A stretch of DNA of 64,000 bases from Ensifer adhaerens (GCA_900215285.1 OCMG01000004.1:3022001-3086000), one strand, 5' to 3'. Positions 26,901 through 35,258 are shown, counted from the stretch's first letter. Notes: generated by a model from the letters alone, not told the origin. A program made the numbers and translations.

Positions 26901-27267
26901 GGTGCCGCTGACCTTCATCGGTATCCTCGCCGGCCACTGGATATTCGGCGCGCCCTTCTCGGCGACCTCGATGATCGGCTTCATTGCGCTCGCCGGCATC
27001 ATTGTCCGCAACTCGATCCTGCTGGTGGACTTCATCCGCAACAGCGACATGACGGGCCGGACGATGACGGATGTGCTCATCGAGGCCGGCGCAATCCGCT
27101 TCAAGCCGATCCTCTTGACGGCGCTCGCCGCCATCATCGGCGCAGCGGTGATCCTCACCGACCCGATCTTCCAGGGGTTGGCGATCTCGCTGCTCTTCGG
27201 GCTGGCATCCTCGACGGCGCTCACGGTTCTGGTGATCCCGGCGATCTATCGGGTGCTGAGGACGTGA
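23983..27267 (+). CDS. RND efflux permease (AcrB/HAE superfamily)
   Basis: The 1094 residues match an AcrB-type pump with about twelve membrane helices and two large periplasmic loops. After helix 1 comes PREEEPQISVPMVDILVQAPG, the family's porter-domain start; the proton-relay segment GILVDDAIVVIENTARH carries the paired aspartates, and GIIVRNSILLVDFIRN is the mirrored helix. It is driven by the proton gradient and expels hydrophobic or cationic compounds; the substrate is unknown. An unusual acidic, His-rich N-terminal extension of about 38 residues (EHHHEADEDAG) precedes helix 1. It is last in the DUF2892-adaptor-pump operon. Confidence 0.92.
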   Translation: MTDENNKNAEGGSQEELGAWPVEHHHEADEDAGMRDLGIAGRLTKAFIKSPLTPLFLLAAFAFGLVALISLPREEEPQISVPMVDILVQAPGLKAEDAVKLVTEPLETVVKSIDGVEHVYSQSSDDNVMVTARFKVGTSSDAAVLRVHDKVMANMDKIPLGIPQPMIVGRGIDDVAIVSLTLSPKPEAADRITPNDLTRIMRELRTEVSKIDNVGLTYLVGETGEEIRIAPDPAKLALYGVTLQQLAGKVQAANSAFPAGTIRQNNQEIGLIAGETLSTPAAIGNLLLTSRDGRPVYVRDVADISLATDTADLRVSTVTKTDKGIERVPSVTLAVAKRAGSNAVTVAEAVLKRVDMLKGDLIPGDMHLEVTRNYGETANEKANELLYHLGLATVSIILLVWLAIGRREAIVVAIVIPVTILLTLFASNVMGYTLNRVSLFALIFSIGILVDDAIVVIENTARHWGMHDGRSRRRAAIEAVAEVGNPTIVATLTVVAALLPMLFVSGMMGPYMSPIPANASAAMIFSFFVAVIVTPYLMLKVSGKAPVVHHDEAHGGKLGQIYASVARPILKTKARSWIFLLAVGALTLGSLSLFYTKHVTVKLLPFDNKSELSVMIDLPEGASVEATDRVAQDVARIVVGLPEVVSVQTHAGTAAPFNFNGLVRHSYMRSQPYMGDVAVNLTGKGERDRSSHQIALDIRERIAKLAVPAGTSLKVVEPPPGPPVMATLLAEIYGPDSDTRRKVAARVEEAFRSVPFIVDIDNSYGTRAERMRMTVDTDKAEFFHVEESDVFNTISILNGGQTVGYSHRGNGRTPIPIRVERAKGDQTLGEAFLTTPIPANVLPGGNGVVELGDVVKVTNELSSYPVFRHNGRSAEMVTAELAGQFEAPLYGMLAVQDALDKMDWKDLPKPVIALHGQPEDERHPTLLWDGEWEVTWVTFRDMGAAFMIALLGIYILVVAQFGSFKLPLVILTPVPLTFIGILAGHWIFGAPFSATSMIGFIALAGIIVRNSILLVDFIRNSDMTGRTMTDVLIEAGAIRFKPILLTALAAIIGAAVILTDPIFQGLAISLLFGLASSTALTVLVIPAIYRVLRT

Positions 27268-27325
27268 GGCGCGGCACCTGAAGAGATGCCCCCGCGGTCA
27301 GATGGGCCGACGCGGGCGCCGCACC

Positions 27326-27465
27326 CGTCTCCCCCCTTGTGGGGGAGATGGCGGCAGCCAGAGGGGGACTTTGCGACATATCCCGACCTTGATAATTTGA
27401 CGTTTTTCCGTGTGGCTTTCCCCCTCTGCCACTCTCGTGGCATCTCCCCCACAAGGGGGGAGACG
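27326..27465. repeat. Palindromic element with 24-bp perfect terminal inverted repeats
   Basis: The first 24 bases (27326-27349) are the exact reverse complement of 27442-27465. The ends are rich in CTCCCCC/GGGGGAG, and a second inner pair (GAGGGGGA near 27362 and TTCCCCCTC near 27418) follows. The 92-bp middle has no reading frame. It resembles small non-autonomous or RIME-like rhizobial elements; it sits just past the RND permease stop. Confidence 0.7.
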
Positions 27466-27946
27466 AACGTCTGACGTCGTGCCAAATCACCCGGAAAAAA
27501 CCTCTCCCGAGTTATCCTCCGGTCTTCACGCTTCCGCCCCTGTCTCTGGACATCAGCTTCCGGAGAGCCACGCTGACGCGCCGCCCTGATTGAGTAGTAA
27601 AAATACGGCGGAGCGCCAGCGCGACCCGTCGAGATCTGCAAGGCAGGACCGCATCCGATCCTGATCCTCAAGCGCGGGCCGCCTCGCTAAACCGCCTGCG
27701 GAGGCAGACGGGTTCTCTGGCACAGCCAGGCCGCCGAGCTATTCGCAGCCCATCGGGGGAGTCGTTTCACTGAGGTTTTTGTCTCAATGCCGCCCGCGCC
27801 CCCTGATACGATATCCCGCACGTTACGAAACACCGCATCAGGCTCTCCTCCCGCCTGAACCAGTCGTCGCTGGCCCATCCGGTGACGGGAGGGGTTTAGG
27901 ATAAGGGCAAACTTTGAGAGTGGGGAAAACGGTGCGGCCGGGTTAG
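27466..27946. other. Gene-free stretch, content unexplained
   Basis: These 480 bases between two repeat elements have no convincing gene. The longest minus-strand frame (27687-27878, 63 codons) has no recognisable domain or good ribosome binding site. I looked for the cores of tmRNA, SRP RNA, RNase P RNA and cobalamin riboswitches and did not see them. Short GC-rich inverted repeats are present, so a small RNA or decayed gene remains possible. Confidence 0.4.
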
Positions 27947-28125
27947 CCTCTCCCCTTGTGGGAGAGGAAGGAAAATCAGCATCTTAGCTGAAAGCTAAGT
28001 GCTAGATTTTCCAGGTGAGGGGGTAAATTCTTCCCCGCAGCGTTACCCCCTCTCTGGCAAAATCTACGACTTAGCCTGCGGCTAAGACCGTGATTTTGCT
28101 TTCTCCCCCACCAAGGGGGAGACTG
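27947..28125. repeat. RIME-like element, halves in swapped order
   Basis: Two hairpin units are related to those of the 14765-14949 element but in the opposite arrangement. The unit at 27947-28024 (ATCAGCATCTTAGCT...AGCTAAGTGCTAGAT, ending GTGAGGGGGT) matches the right half. The unit at 28044-28125 (ACCCCCTCTCTGGCAAAATC...GATTTTGCTTTCTCCCCCACC) matches the left half. The two are separated by about 20 bp. This mosaic shuffling is what gave RIME elements their name. Confidence 0.75.
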
Positions 28126-28161
28126 GAGGGTGCCGCGCCGCCTCACCCTCCCTCAATGTCC

Positions 28162-28183
28162 GGTCCGATCCGCAAATCGGACC
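28162..28183 (-). terminator. Possible terminator of the acyl-CoA ligase gene
   Basis: GGTCCGAT (28162-28169) pairs perfectly with ATCGGACC (28176-28183) just past the ligase stop on the minus strand. No T-run follows, so it may only be a 3' stability hairpin. Confidence 0.35.
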
Positions 28184-28196
28184 CCTGACCTCACCC

Positions 28197-29828
28197 TTAC
28201 GACGCCATCGGCAACCTGTACTCCTTCATCTGCTCACGCAGTTCCGTCTTCAGGATCTTGCCGGTTGCCGTGTGCGGAATAGCGTCGACGAACACCACGT
28301 CGTCGGGCATCCACCATTTGGCGATCTTGCCGTCCATGAAGCCGAGGATGTCGGACTTCGACGGATTGCGGCCCTCCTTCTTGACGACGATCAGCAGCGG
28401 GCGCTCGTCCCATTTCGGGTGCGCCACACCGATCACGGCGGCCTCGGCGACGTCCGGGTGGCCGACGGCGAGGTTTTCGAGGTCGATGGAGGAAATCCAC
28501 TCGCCGCCGGACTTGATGACATCCTTGGAGCGGTCGGTGATCTGCATGTAGCCTTCTGCATCCATATGGGCGACGTCACCCGTATCGAACCAGCCGCCAG
28601 GGCCGAACTGCTCGGCGCCCCTGCCCTTGTAATAAGAGCTTGCGACAGCAGGCCCGCGCACCTTGAGCCGGCCGAAGGTCTTGCCGTCCCACGGACGTTC
28701 GACGTCCTCGTCGTCGGTGATCTTCATCTCGACGCCGAAGGGGGCGTGACCCTGCTTCATCTGGACATCGTAGCGCGCTTCGCCTTCGAGCTTGTCATAT
28801 TCCGGCTTGAGGCTGCCGAGCGAGCCGACCGGGCTCATCTCCGTCATGCCCCAGGCATGAACGACATCGACGTCGTAGTTTTCCTTGAAGGTCTTGATCA
28901 TCGAGCGCGGTGCGGCCGAGCCGCCGATGACCACCGAACGGAGATCGGGAAGTTTGCCGCCCTCCTTCTCCATGAATTGCAGGAGGCCGAGCCAGACGGT
29001 CGGCACGGCCGCCGTGACGGTCACGTGTTCGTCGGTCAGCAGGCCATAGATCGACTTGCCGTCCATGCCCGGCCCAGGCATGACGAGCGTCGCGCCGACC
29101 ATCGGGGCGGAGAGCGCAATGCCCCAGCCGTTGGCGTGGAAAAGCGGCACGACCGGCATCAGGCGATCGCGCGACGAGAGCTGCATCGCATCTGGCTGGA
29201 TGCAGATCATCGAATGCAGCACATTGGAGCGGTGCGAATAAACGACGCCCTTGGGATCGCCTGTCGTTCCCGACGTGTAGCACATGCCGGCTGCCGCGCG
29301 CTCGTCGAGGTCCTTCCAGACATAGTCGTCATCGACTTCGGCAAGCCAATCTTCATAGGGCACGACGTTCGGCAGACTCGTCTGCGGCATATGGGCCGCG
29401 TCGGTCAGCACGATCACCTTTTCAAGCGTCGGCACCAAGGGTGCAATCTTCTCGACGATCGGCATGAAGGTGATGTCGACGAAGAGGAAGCGGTCTTCCG
29501 CATCGTTCATGATCCAGGCGATCTGCTGCGGGAAAAGCCGCGGGTTCAGCGTGTGATAGACGGCGCCGCAGCCCATGATGCCATACCAGGCTTCCAGATG
29601 CCGCCAGGTGTTCCAGGCCAGCGTCCCGATGCGGTCGCCGACCTTGATTCCGTCCTTTTCGAGCCGCTTGGCCAGTTGCAGCGAACGGCTTCGTACCGTG
29701 GCGTAATCGGTGCGATGGATCGGGCCTTCGACTGAACGGGAAATCACCTCGCGCTTGCCATGAAACAGACCAGCATGGTCGATAACCTTGTGGCAAAGCA
29801 GCGGCCAATCCTGCATCAAACCGAGCAT
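28197..29828 (-). CDS. Fatty-acyl-CoA ligase (FadD/DmdB-like, ANL superfamily)
   Basis: The 543 residues form an adenylate-forming acyl-CoA ligase. The P-loop [11 protein letters not shown] lies at 184-194, followed by GWGIALSAP, the A5-type AWGMTE, the GWFDTGDVA and [17 protein letters not shown] hinge motifs, and the C-terminal catalytic lysine in [13 protein letters not shown]. The N-terminal pattern ([29 protein letters not shown]) resembles medium-to-long-chain and 3-(methylthio)propionyl-CoA ligases; chain length is not decidable. The start at MLGLMQDW has a strong GGAGGAG; a longer reading adds 38 unlike residues. It is divergent from the small hydrolase gene. Confidence 0.88.
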   Translation of the reverse strand: MLGLMQDWPLLCHKVIDHAGLFHGKREVISRSVEGPIHRTDYATVRSRSLQLAKRLEKDGIKVGDRIGTLAWNTWRHLEAWYGIMGCGAVYHTLNPRLFPQQIAWIMNDAEDRFLFVDITFMPIVEKIAPLVPTLEKVIVLTDAAHMPQTSLPNVVPYEDWLAEVDDDYVWKDLDERAAAGMCYTSGTTGDPKGVVYSHRSNVLHSMICIQPDAMQLSSRDRLMPVVPLFHANGWGIALSAPMVGATLVMPGPGMDGKSIYGLLTDEHVTVTAAVPTVWLGLLQFMEKEGGKLPDLRSVVIGGSAAPRSMIKTFKENYDVDVVHAWGMTEMSPVGSLGSLKPEYDKLEGEARYDVQMKQGHAPFGVEMKITDDEDVERPWDGKTFGRLKVRGPAVASSYYKGRGAEQFGPGGWFDTGDVAHMDAEGYMQITDRSKDVIKSGGEWISSIDLENLAVGHPDVAEAAVIGVAHPKWDERPLLIVVKKEGRNPSKSDILGFMDGKIAKWWMPDDVVFVDAIPHTATGKILKTELREQMKEYRLPMAS

Positions 29829-29995
29829 ATTCACTCCTCCCAAAGTGGTTCGGATGTCCAGAGTACCCGGAAGGATGACGCGCGCAAGTCCAAACTTTCG
29901 TCTTAGGTCTTGAAATTGCTTCCATTTTTTGCATTGCAACATAAGGCTTTGCTGAGGTTCTTGACGATCGCGTGCGGAAAGCAGACATAAGGGCC

Positions 29996-30556
29996 ATGAA
30001 AGTAGCAGACGTCGAAATTCTCATCGTTCCCGGTTACACCAATTCCGGTCCGGACCATTGGCAGACACGCTGGGAAAACAAGCTCTCCACCGCCCGCCGC
30101 GTCGAGCAGGCCGAATGGTCCAAGCCCGTGCGCGAGGACTGGGTTGCACGCGTCGCGGAAGAGGTGAATGCGGCGGAAAAGCCGGTGGTGCTGGTCGCCC
30201 ACTCTTTGGGCGTGCCGGCCGTCATTCATGCGGTGCCGCTGTTCAAGAAGCCTGTTGCCGGCGCTTTCTTTGTTGCACCGCCAGATGTGGCCAATCCATC
30301 GATCCGGCCGAAGCATCTGATGACATTCGGCCCCTACCCGCGCGAGCCGCTGCCCTTTCCGTCGATGACCGTGGCAAGCCGCAACGACCCGTTCGGCACA
30401 TTCGAGCATGCCGACGAAATTGCGGCGAACTGGGGCTCGCTTCTCCTCGACGCGGGCGAGTCCGGACACATCAATGCCGATTCCGGGCATGGCCCGTGGC
30501 CGGAAGGGACGATGATTTTCGCCCAGTTTCTGAGCAATCTCAGGCCGCCAAACTGA
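29996..30556 (+). CDS. RBBP9/YdeN-type alpha/beta hydrolase
   Basis: This 186-residue protein is a compact serine hydrolase of the RBBP9/YdeN group. It starts VEILIVPGYTNSGPDHWQTRWE, has nucleophile Ser70 in VAHSLG, Asp131 in SRNDPFG and His158 in GHINADSGHG, which is the typical triad and spacing. The family's natural substrates are mostly unknown. The ATG at 29996 fits the family N-terminus; a GTG 24 bases earlier is an alternative. No signal peptide is present. It stands alone between the ligase and purC. Confidence 0.85.
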   Translation: MKVADVEILIVPGYTNSGPDHWQTRWENKLSTARRVEQAEWSKPVREDWVARVAEEVNAAEKPVVLVAHSLGVPAVIHAVPLFKKPVAGAFFVAPPDVANPSIRPKHLMTFGPYPREPLPFPSMTVASRNDPFGTFEHADEIAANWGSLLLDAGESGHINADSGHGPWPEGTMIFAQFLSNLRPPN

Positions 30557-30644
30557 TACCATCGCGGACGAAACCGGGGATCGCGGAAGCCAAGCGTTGT
30601 TAAATGCCGCGAGATCGGTTATGGAGCCGCAAAACTTAAAACAA

Positions 30645-30672
30645 GCATGTCGAGTCCAATCCAGCGACATGC
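30645..30672 (+). promoter_or_regulatory. Inverted repeat in the purC leader
   Basis: GCATGTCG (30645-30652) and CGACATGC (30665-30672) form a perfect 8-bp inverted repeat with a 12-nt spacer, 22 bp before the purC start. It could be a leader hairpin or an operator; no known rhizobial purine site matches it that I can name. Confidence 0.4.
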
Positions 30673-30693
30673 GCCGAACAGGTCGAATTTTTC

Positions 30694-31458
30694 ATGAACC
30701 GTCGCCGCCGTATCTACGAAGGCAAGGCCAAGATCCTTTACGAGGGACCTGAGCCGGGCACACTGATCCAGTTCTTCAAGGACGATGCCACTGCCTTCAA
30801 CGCCAAGAAGCATGCCGTCATCGACGGCAAGGGCGTGCTGAACAATCGCATCAGCGAGTTCATCTTCTCGCATCTGAACCGCATGGGCATTCCGACGCAT
30901 TTCATCCGCCGGCTGAACATGCGCGAGCAGCTGATCAAGGAAGTCGAGATCATTCCGCTCGAGATCGTCGTGCGCAATGTCGCCGCCGGCTCGCTCTCGA
31001 CCCGCCTCGGCATCGAGGAAGGCGTGGTTCTGCCACGCTCGATCATCGAGTTCTACTTCAAGTCGGACCAGCTCAACGACCCGATGGTCTCCGAAGAGCA
31101 TATCACCGCCTTCGGCTGGGCAAGCCCGCAGGAGCTTGACGACATCATGGCGCTCGCCATCCGCTGCAACGACTTCCTGTCCGGTCTCTTCCTCGGCGCC
31201 GGCATCCAGCTGGTCGATTTCAAGATCGAATGCGGCCGCCTTTTCGAAGGCGACATGATGCGGATCGTTCTGGCCGACGAAATCTCGCCGGACAGCTGCC
31301 GTCTCTGGGATATCGAGACCAAGAAGCGCATGGACAAGGACATTTTCCGCAAGGATCTCGGCGGGCTCATCGAAGCCTATCAGGAAGTCGCCCGCCGTCT
31401 CGGCATCATCAACGAGAACGAGCCTGTGCGCGGCACGGGTCCGGTTCTGGTCAAGTAA
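30694..31458 (+). CDS. purC: SAICAR synthetase
   Basis: PurC joins aspartate to CAIR with ATP in purine synthesis. The 254 residues show [11 protein letters not shown] near the N-terminus (8-18), the [16 protein letters not shown] signature at 90-105, and [10 protein letters not shown] plus [12 protein letters not shown] toward the C-terminus. Length and start ([13 protein letters not shown]) are normal for alphaproteobacteria. It heads the run purC-purS-coiled-coil gene-purQ with short gaps. Confidence 0.97.
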   Translation: MNRRRRIYEGKAKILYEGPEPGTLIQFFKDDATAFNAKKHAVIDGKGVLNNRISEFIFSHLNRMGIPTHFIRRLNMREQLIKEVEIIPLEIVVRNVAAGSLSTRLGIEEGVVLPRSIIEFYFKSDQLNDPMVSEEHITAFGWASPQELDDIMALAIRCNDFLSGLFLGAGIQLVDFKIECGRLFEGDMMRIVLADEISPDSCRLWDIETKKRMDKDIFRKDLGGLIEAYQEVARRLGIINENEPVRGTGPVLVK

Positions 31459-31476
31459 ACCGTCAGGGGATTAGAC

Positions 31477-31719
31477 GTGATCAAGGCACGCGTAACCGTC
31501 ACGCTCAAGAATGGCGTTCTCGACCCGCAGGGCAAGGCAATCGAAGGCGCGCTCGGGGCTCTCGGCTTCGACGGCGTAGGCCATGTCCGCCAGGGCAAGG
31601 TCTTCGACATCGAGATCGACAGCGCCGACAAGGCCAAGGCCGAAGCCGACCTGAAGGCCATGTGCGAGAAACTTCTGGCGAACACGGTAATTGAGAATTA
31701 TACTATCAACCTCGCGTGA
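31477..31719 (+). CDS. purS: FGAM synthase subunit PurS
   Basis: PurS is the small subunit that joins PurL and the glutaminase PurQ into the FGAM synthase complex. The 80 residues match the family: MIKARVTVTLKNGVLDPQGKAIEGAL at the start and ENYTINLA at the end. It starts with GTG, 18 bp past purC. PurL is not in the window, though it often follows purQ. Confidence 0.95.
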   Translation: MIKARVTVTLKNGVLDPQGKAIEGALGALGFDGVGHVRQGKVFDIEIDSADKAKAEADLKAMCEKLLANTVIENYTINLA

Positions 31720-31737
31720 AGGTTGAAGGATGGTTCC

Positions 31738-31998
31738 ATGGCCGAGGTCAGAGCAGAGCTCGTCTACGAAATGTTAAAGCGGATGCAGGCCGATATCTCG
31801 AACGTGAAGGAAAGCGTTCGGGAGCTTCGGCAGGATAACATTTCGATCCGCAGCCAACTGCACACCATGCAGGGCGACATCAATAATCTACGTGCGTCTG
31901 TCGGCCATATCGAAATGCGCCTCGACCGCATCGAAACCCGTCTCGATCTTCGCGAACTCGCAGAGCGCGGTCAGACACCCTTCGACCCTTCCTCCTGA
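31738..31998 (+). CDS. Small coiled-coil protein inside the pur cluster
   Basis: This 86-residue product is predicted to be almost wholly helical with heptad-like repeats (MLKRMQADISNVKESVRELRQDNISIRSQL, then LRASVGHIEMRLDRIETRLDLRE). The C-terminus is short and unstructured. ATG 31738 has AAGGA 7 nt upstream; an in-frame TTG 15 bases earlier is less likely. It lies 18 bp past purS and 105 bp before purQ. I recognise no family; a structural or regulatory partner role is only a guess. Confidence 0.75.
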   Translation: MAEVRAELVYEMLKRMQADISNVKESVRELRQDNISIRSQLHTMQGDINNLRASVGHIEMRLDRIETRLDLRELAERGQTPFDPSS

Positions 31999-32034
31999 GA
32001 CGCGCAAAGGTCTCGGGAGAACCGGGAAAATGCG

Positions 32035-32063
32035 TTGACGCTTCGAGCGCGGCGCATTATCCG
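32035..32063 (+). promoter_or_regulatory. Sigma-70-like promoter candidate before purQ
   Basis: TTGACG (32035-32040) and TATCCG (32058-32063) are separated by 17 bp and lie 41 bp before the purQ start. It would allow purQ to be transcribed apart from purC-purS. Confidence 0.35.
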
Positions 32064-32103
32064 ACCCAGTATTGACCACTCCGGAACTGGAGCTTTGAAA
32101 GCC

Positions 32104-32775
32104 ATGAAATCTGCCGTCGTTCAGCTTCCCGGGCTTAATCGTGACCGCGACATGATCGCGGCGCTGACCAAGATTTCGGGCAAGGCGCCCGTCACGGTCT
32201 GGCAGACGGAAACGGAGCTTCCGGATGTCGATCTGATCGTGATCCCCGGCGGGTTTTCCTATGGCGATTATCTGCGCTGCGGCGCCATTGCCGCGCGCAT
32301 GCCGGTGATGCAGGCGATCCGCGAGAAGGCCGAACAGGGTGTCAAGGTTCTCGGCGTCTGCAACGGTTTCCAGATCCTGCTCGAAGCCGGCATGCTGCCG
32401 GGCGCGCTGATGCGCAATGCCTCGCTGAAGTTCGTCTGCCGCGAAGTGAAGCTCGAAGTCGCCAATGCCGAGACTTCCTTCACGCGCGCCTATGCCAAGG
32501 GCCAGATCCTGCGCTGCCCGGTTGCCCATCATGACGGCAACTATTTCGCCGACGCCGAGACGCTGAAGGCGATCGAGGACAAGGGCCAGGTCGTGTTCCG
32601 CTATGCCGAGGGCACGAACCCGAACGGCTCGATGAATGACATTGCAGGCGTGATCAACGCCAAGGGCAATGTGCTTGGCATGATGCCGCATCCGGAAAAC
32701 CTGATCGAGGCCGCGCATGGCGGCTCGGACGGTCGCGGGCTCTTTGCCTCCGCGCTCGACGTCATCGCTGCCTGA
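32104..32775 (+). CDS. purQ: FGAM synthase glutaminase subunit PurQ
   Basis: PurQ releases ammonia from glutamine for FGAM synthase. The 223 residues form a class I glutamine amidotransferase: [16 protein letters not shown], the nucleophile Cys86 in GVCNGFQIL, and the His/Glu pair in [10 protein letters not shown] near the C-terminus. The start is the ATG before KSAVVQLPG, the usual N-terminus. It is in the pur run with purC and purS; the next gene is a lipoprotein, not purL. Confidence 0.96.
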   Translation: MKSAVVQLPGLNRDRDMIAALTKISGKAPVTVWQTETELPDVDLIVIPGGFSYGDYLRCGAIAARMPVMQAIREKAEQGVKVLGVCNGFQILLEAGMLPGALMRNASLKFVCREVKLEVANAETSFTRAYAKGQILRCPVAHHDGNYFADAETLKAIEDKGQVVFRYAEGTNPNGSMNDIAGVINAKGNVLGMMPHPENLIEAAHGGSDGRGLFASALDVIAA

Positions 32776-32799
32776 TTTCTCCAGCCGACAAGGTTTTCC

Positions 32800-33204
32800 A
32801 TGCGCGCTTTTCTCAAGCTGTCCGTCGCAGCCGGTCTTTCCGCTGTGGCCCTCTCCTCCTGCCAGACGCAGAAGGCCGCACAGACGCCCTCAGCCGTTGG
32901 CTCGGCAGCGCTTCCGGTGATGGAGCGGATCACGACCGGGGCCAATGCCTGCTGGTTCCGGACCAAGGATCCGGCCTTCGCCGCTTACAGGATGGCGCCG
33001 GAGCTGAACTCGTTCAGCGGCAAGCCGCGTCTCCTGCTGGTCGCCAAGCACAGCCCGGAATCGCGCCCGCTGCTGGTCATCATGGCCGAGGGCGACCCGG
33101 CGCGGCTTCAGGCTTTCGGCCCGATCATGCAGGGCGCGCTGCATGACAAGATCACGGCCGGCGTCAACCACTGGGCGCGCGGCAACACCGGCTGCCCGAC
33201 CTGA
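32800..33204 (+). CDS. Predicted lipoprotein of unknown function
   Basis: This 134-residue protein has a lipoprotein signal with the lipobox ALSSC (Cys21), then an Ala/Thr-rich linker and a small globular domain (about 38-130) containing two further cysteines (NACWF and NTGCPT), which could form a disulfide in the periplasm. It lies 24 bp past purQ, so it may be co-transcribed with it. I recognise no domain. Confidence 0.75.
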   Translation: MRAFLKLSVAAGLSAVALSSCQTQKAAQTPSAVGSAALPVMERITTGANACWFRTKDPAFAAYRMAPELNSFSGKPRLLLVAKHSPESRPLLVIMAEGDPARLQAFGPIMQGALHDKITAGVNHWARGNTGCPT

Positions 33205-33220
33205 TCCCTTCCCCTCTCCG

Positions 33221-34048
33221 TTACAGCGTCATCGGCGCTGACGGCGCGGGGCCGGATTCGTAGGCTCCCCAGACAACCTGATCGAAGCAGATCGCCGAAC
33301 CGGTCATGAGCCCGGATTCGGGCGATGACAGATAGGCACAGGCGCGCGCCACCTCCTGCGGGTCGACCAGGCGGCCGAAAGGTTGGCCTGCCGCGGCCTT
33401 CGCCAGCCAGTCGTCAGACGCCCCATGATAATCGCGCTGGATGCGGTCCTCGCCATCGGAGGCCATCCAGCCGATATTCAGCTGATTGACGCGGATGCGG
33501 TTCTTCAACAGCGAGAAGGCGGTGTTTTTCGTCAGCGTTTCCAGCGCGCCCTTGGATGCGCAATAGGCCGACAGGAATGGTTGCCCGGCCATGGCGGACA
33601 TCGAGCCGATATTGACGATCGTGCCTTCGACCTTGTCGCGGATCATCATCTTAACCGCCTCCTGCATGAGGAAGAACGGCGCGCGGACATTGATTGCAAA
33701 CATGCGGTCGAAGAGCTCCGGCGAAGTATCGACGATCGTGCCGCGGTCGGTGATGGCGGCGACATTGACCAGCGCATCGACGCGGCCGAAGAGGGCATCG
33801 CAGGCCTTCATGACGGCAGCGGGTGCGTCGACCGAACCGAGATCCGCCTCGACGAAATGAACGCGTACGCCAGTCGCTGCCGAAATTTCGGCGGCGACGG
33901 CCTCGCCCTTCGCCTTCGAGCGTCCGCAGGTGACGATGCCGGCTGCACCCCGCTCGGCAAAGAGACGTGCCACGGCAGCGCCCAGGCCTTGGGTGCCGCC
34001 GGTGATGACGGCCACGCGGCCGTCGAGGCGTGCATGGTTCTCGCTCAT
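33221..34048 (-). CDS. Short-chain dehydrogenase/reductase
   Basis: The 275 residues form a classical SDR: TGGTQGLG (16-23), NVAA near 95, catalytic Ser149, Tyr162 and Lys166 (YCASK), with a C-terminal tail longer than usual. Arg43 and Lys45 after the second strand (CGRSKAK) suggest NADP(H). It lies 22 bp downstream of a phytanoyl-CoA dioxygenase-like gene on the same strand, so the pair may act on one substrate, for example oxidising an alcohol made by the dioxygenase; this is inference. ATG 34048 follows a strong GGAGGAG. Confidence 0.87.
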   Translation of the reverse strand: MSENHARLDGRVAVITGGTQGLGAAVARLFAERGAAGIVTCGRSKAKGEAVAAEISAATGVRVHFVEADLGSVDAPAAVMKACDALFGRVDALVNVAAITDRGTIVDTSPELFDRMFAINVRAPFFLMQEAVKMMIRDKVEGTIVNIGSMSAMAGQPFLSAYCASKGALETLTKNTAFSLLKNRIRVNQLNIGWMASDGEDRIQRDYHGASDDWLAKAAAGQPFGRLVDPQEVARACAYLSSPESGLMTGSAICFDQVVWGAYESGPAPSAPMTL

Positions 34049-34070
34049 GAAATCTCCTCCCTCTCGCCGC

Positions 34071-35258
34071 TCAGCTCTGGCGCTTCTCGTCATAGGCGGC
34101 AAGGGCGGCGTTGAAACGTTCAGCGGTCCATCCTTCGGAAAGCGCTTCCGCCATCAGGGCCGATTGCGGCTTGGGGGCGATGCCGCCAATGGGCGGATCG
34201 CGGTCGAGGTTTGTGGGGAAGGAATAGCCTTCCGCGCATGAGGCTACGGCGTTGGCAATGCCTGCGGCGTCCAGTCTCCCCTCGCCCTTCAGTTTGGTCA
34301 GCGCGGGATAGAGCTCGGCGCACATGCGCGTGCGGTTGACCGTCTCCATGGCTCGGCCAAAGGCGGAGGAGACCTGGAGGAGGTTCGCCACCCGCAGGAT
34401 GTCCTTTGAGACGTTAGAGCCGGCGGCATGGAAGAGCGCGGGATTGAAGAAGACAACATCGCCCTTTTCCAGCGGCAGCTGTACATGGTTGGCGGCGAAA
34501 TAGTCCCGGAACTCCTGCTTTTCCAACGCGACATAGCCGGGCTCATAGGCCTGGCTGAAGGGCAGGAAGAGCGTCGGGCCGCTTTCCAGCGGCATGTCGC
34601 AATGGGCGACGGCACCCTGCAGCGTCAGCACGGGCGAGAGGTTGTGAACATGGCGGGGATAGCGCCCGATCTGCGCCGCCGTCATGAAGCCGAGGTGATA
34701 GTCGCGATGCGGCGTTTGCGAGGCACCGCCGGGGTTCACGCGGTTCACCTGCGCCGTCATCTGGAAGGCGGGGCCGAGCCAGGCGCGGCTCACCAGTTCG
34801 ATGATCGGGTTGGCATAGTAGAGCGCGAAGTTTTCCGGGTCGGCCAGGCAGTGTTTTTCCAGCGAGTTCCAGATGCGGTCATTGGCGCCGGGCTTCGCGA
34901 AATGGTCGCCACCGCCGGTCTTGGTGCGGTGCTGCTCATCGATGATATCGGCGAAGACCTCACTGGCGCGGTCGATCACCGAAAGATCGGCAAAGGCGTG
35001 CTTGAAGACGGCGACACCGGGGCCATGCGTCAGGAGATCACACAGTTCTGCGAGAACGGTCTCCTCATCTGCCGCGACAGCCTTCGCGAGGTCGGCGCTG
35101 TCATAGATGACGACGTTTTTCTCGATGGCGCTGGCGTTTGGATAGTCGACCAGACTGGCCTTGCGCTCCACCAGTTGGCGGAAGTCATCGAGATGGCAAT
35201 CGTCCAGCGTCAGGCCATAGCGCCGGCTCTGCGGCTCCATTTTGCGTGCAGCGTCCAT
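34071..35258 (-). CDS. Phytanoyl-CoA dioxygenase (PhyH) family protein
   Basis: This 395-residue protein has the PhyH double-stranded beta-helix: the facial triad is His184 and Asp186 (TPHRDYH) with His277 (LFHAAGSN) as distal ligand, and a 2-oxoglutarate-binding Arg is expected shortly after (Arg near 287). Members are Fe(II)/2-oxoglutarate hydroxylases acting on varied small molecules. The start at MDAARKME has GGGAGG; a longer reading from 35396 runs into a repeat. It pairs with the downstream SDR gene. The substrate is unknown. Confidence 0.83.
   Translation of the reverse strand: MDAARKMEPQSRRYGLTLDDCHLDDFRQLVERKASLVDYPNASAIEKNVVIYDSADLAKAVAADEETVLAELCDLLTHGPGVAVFKHAFADLSVIDRASEVFADIIDEQHRTKTGGGDHFAKPGANDRIWNSLEKHCLADPENFALYYANPIIELVSRAWLGPAFQMTAQVNRVNPGGASQTPHRDYHLGFMTAAQIGRYPRHVHNLSPVLTLQGAVAHCDMPLESGPTLFLPFSQAYEPGYVALEKQEFRDYFAANHVQLPLEKGDVVFFNPALFHAAGSNVSKDILRVANLLQVSSAFGRAMETVNRTRMCAELYPALTKLKGEGRLDAAGIANAVASCAEGYSFPTNLDRDPPIGGIAPKPQSALMAEALSEGWTAERFNAALAAYDEKRQS

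Noticed and set aside
27687..27878. 63-codon minus-strand frame between the repeat elements
   Set aside because: No domain, no good ribosome binding site, and unusual composition; kept only as unexplained sequence.
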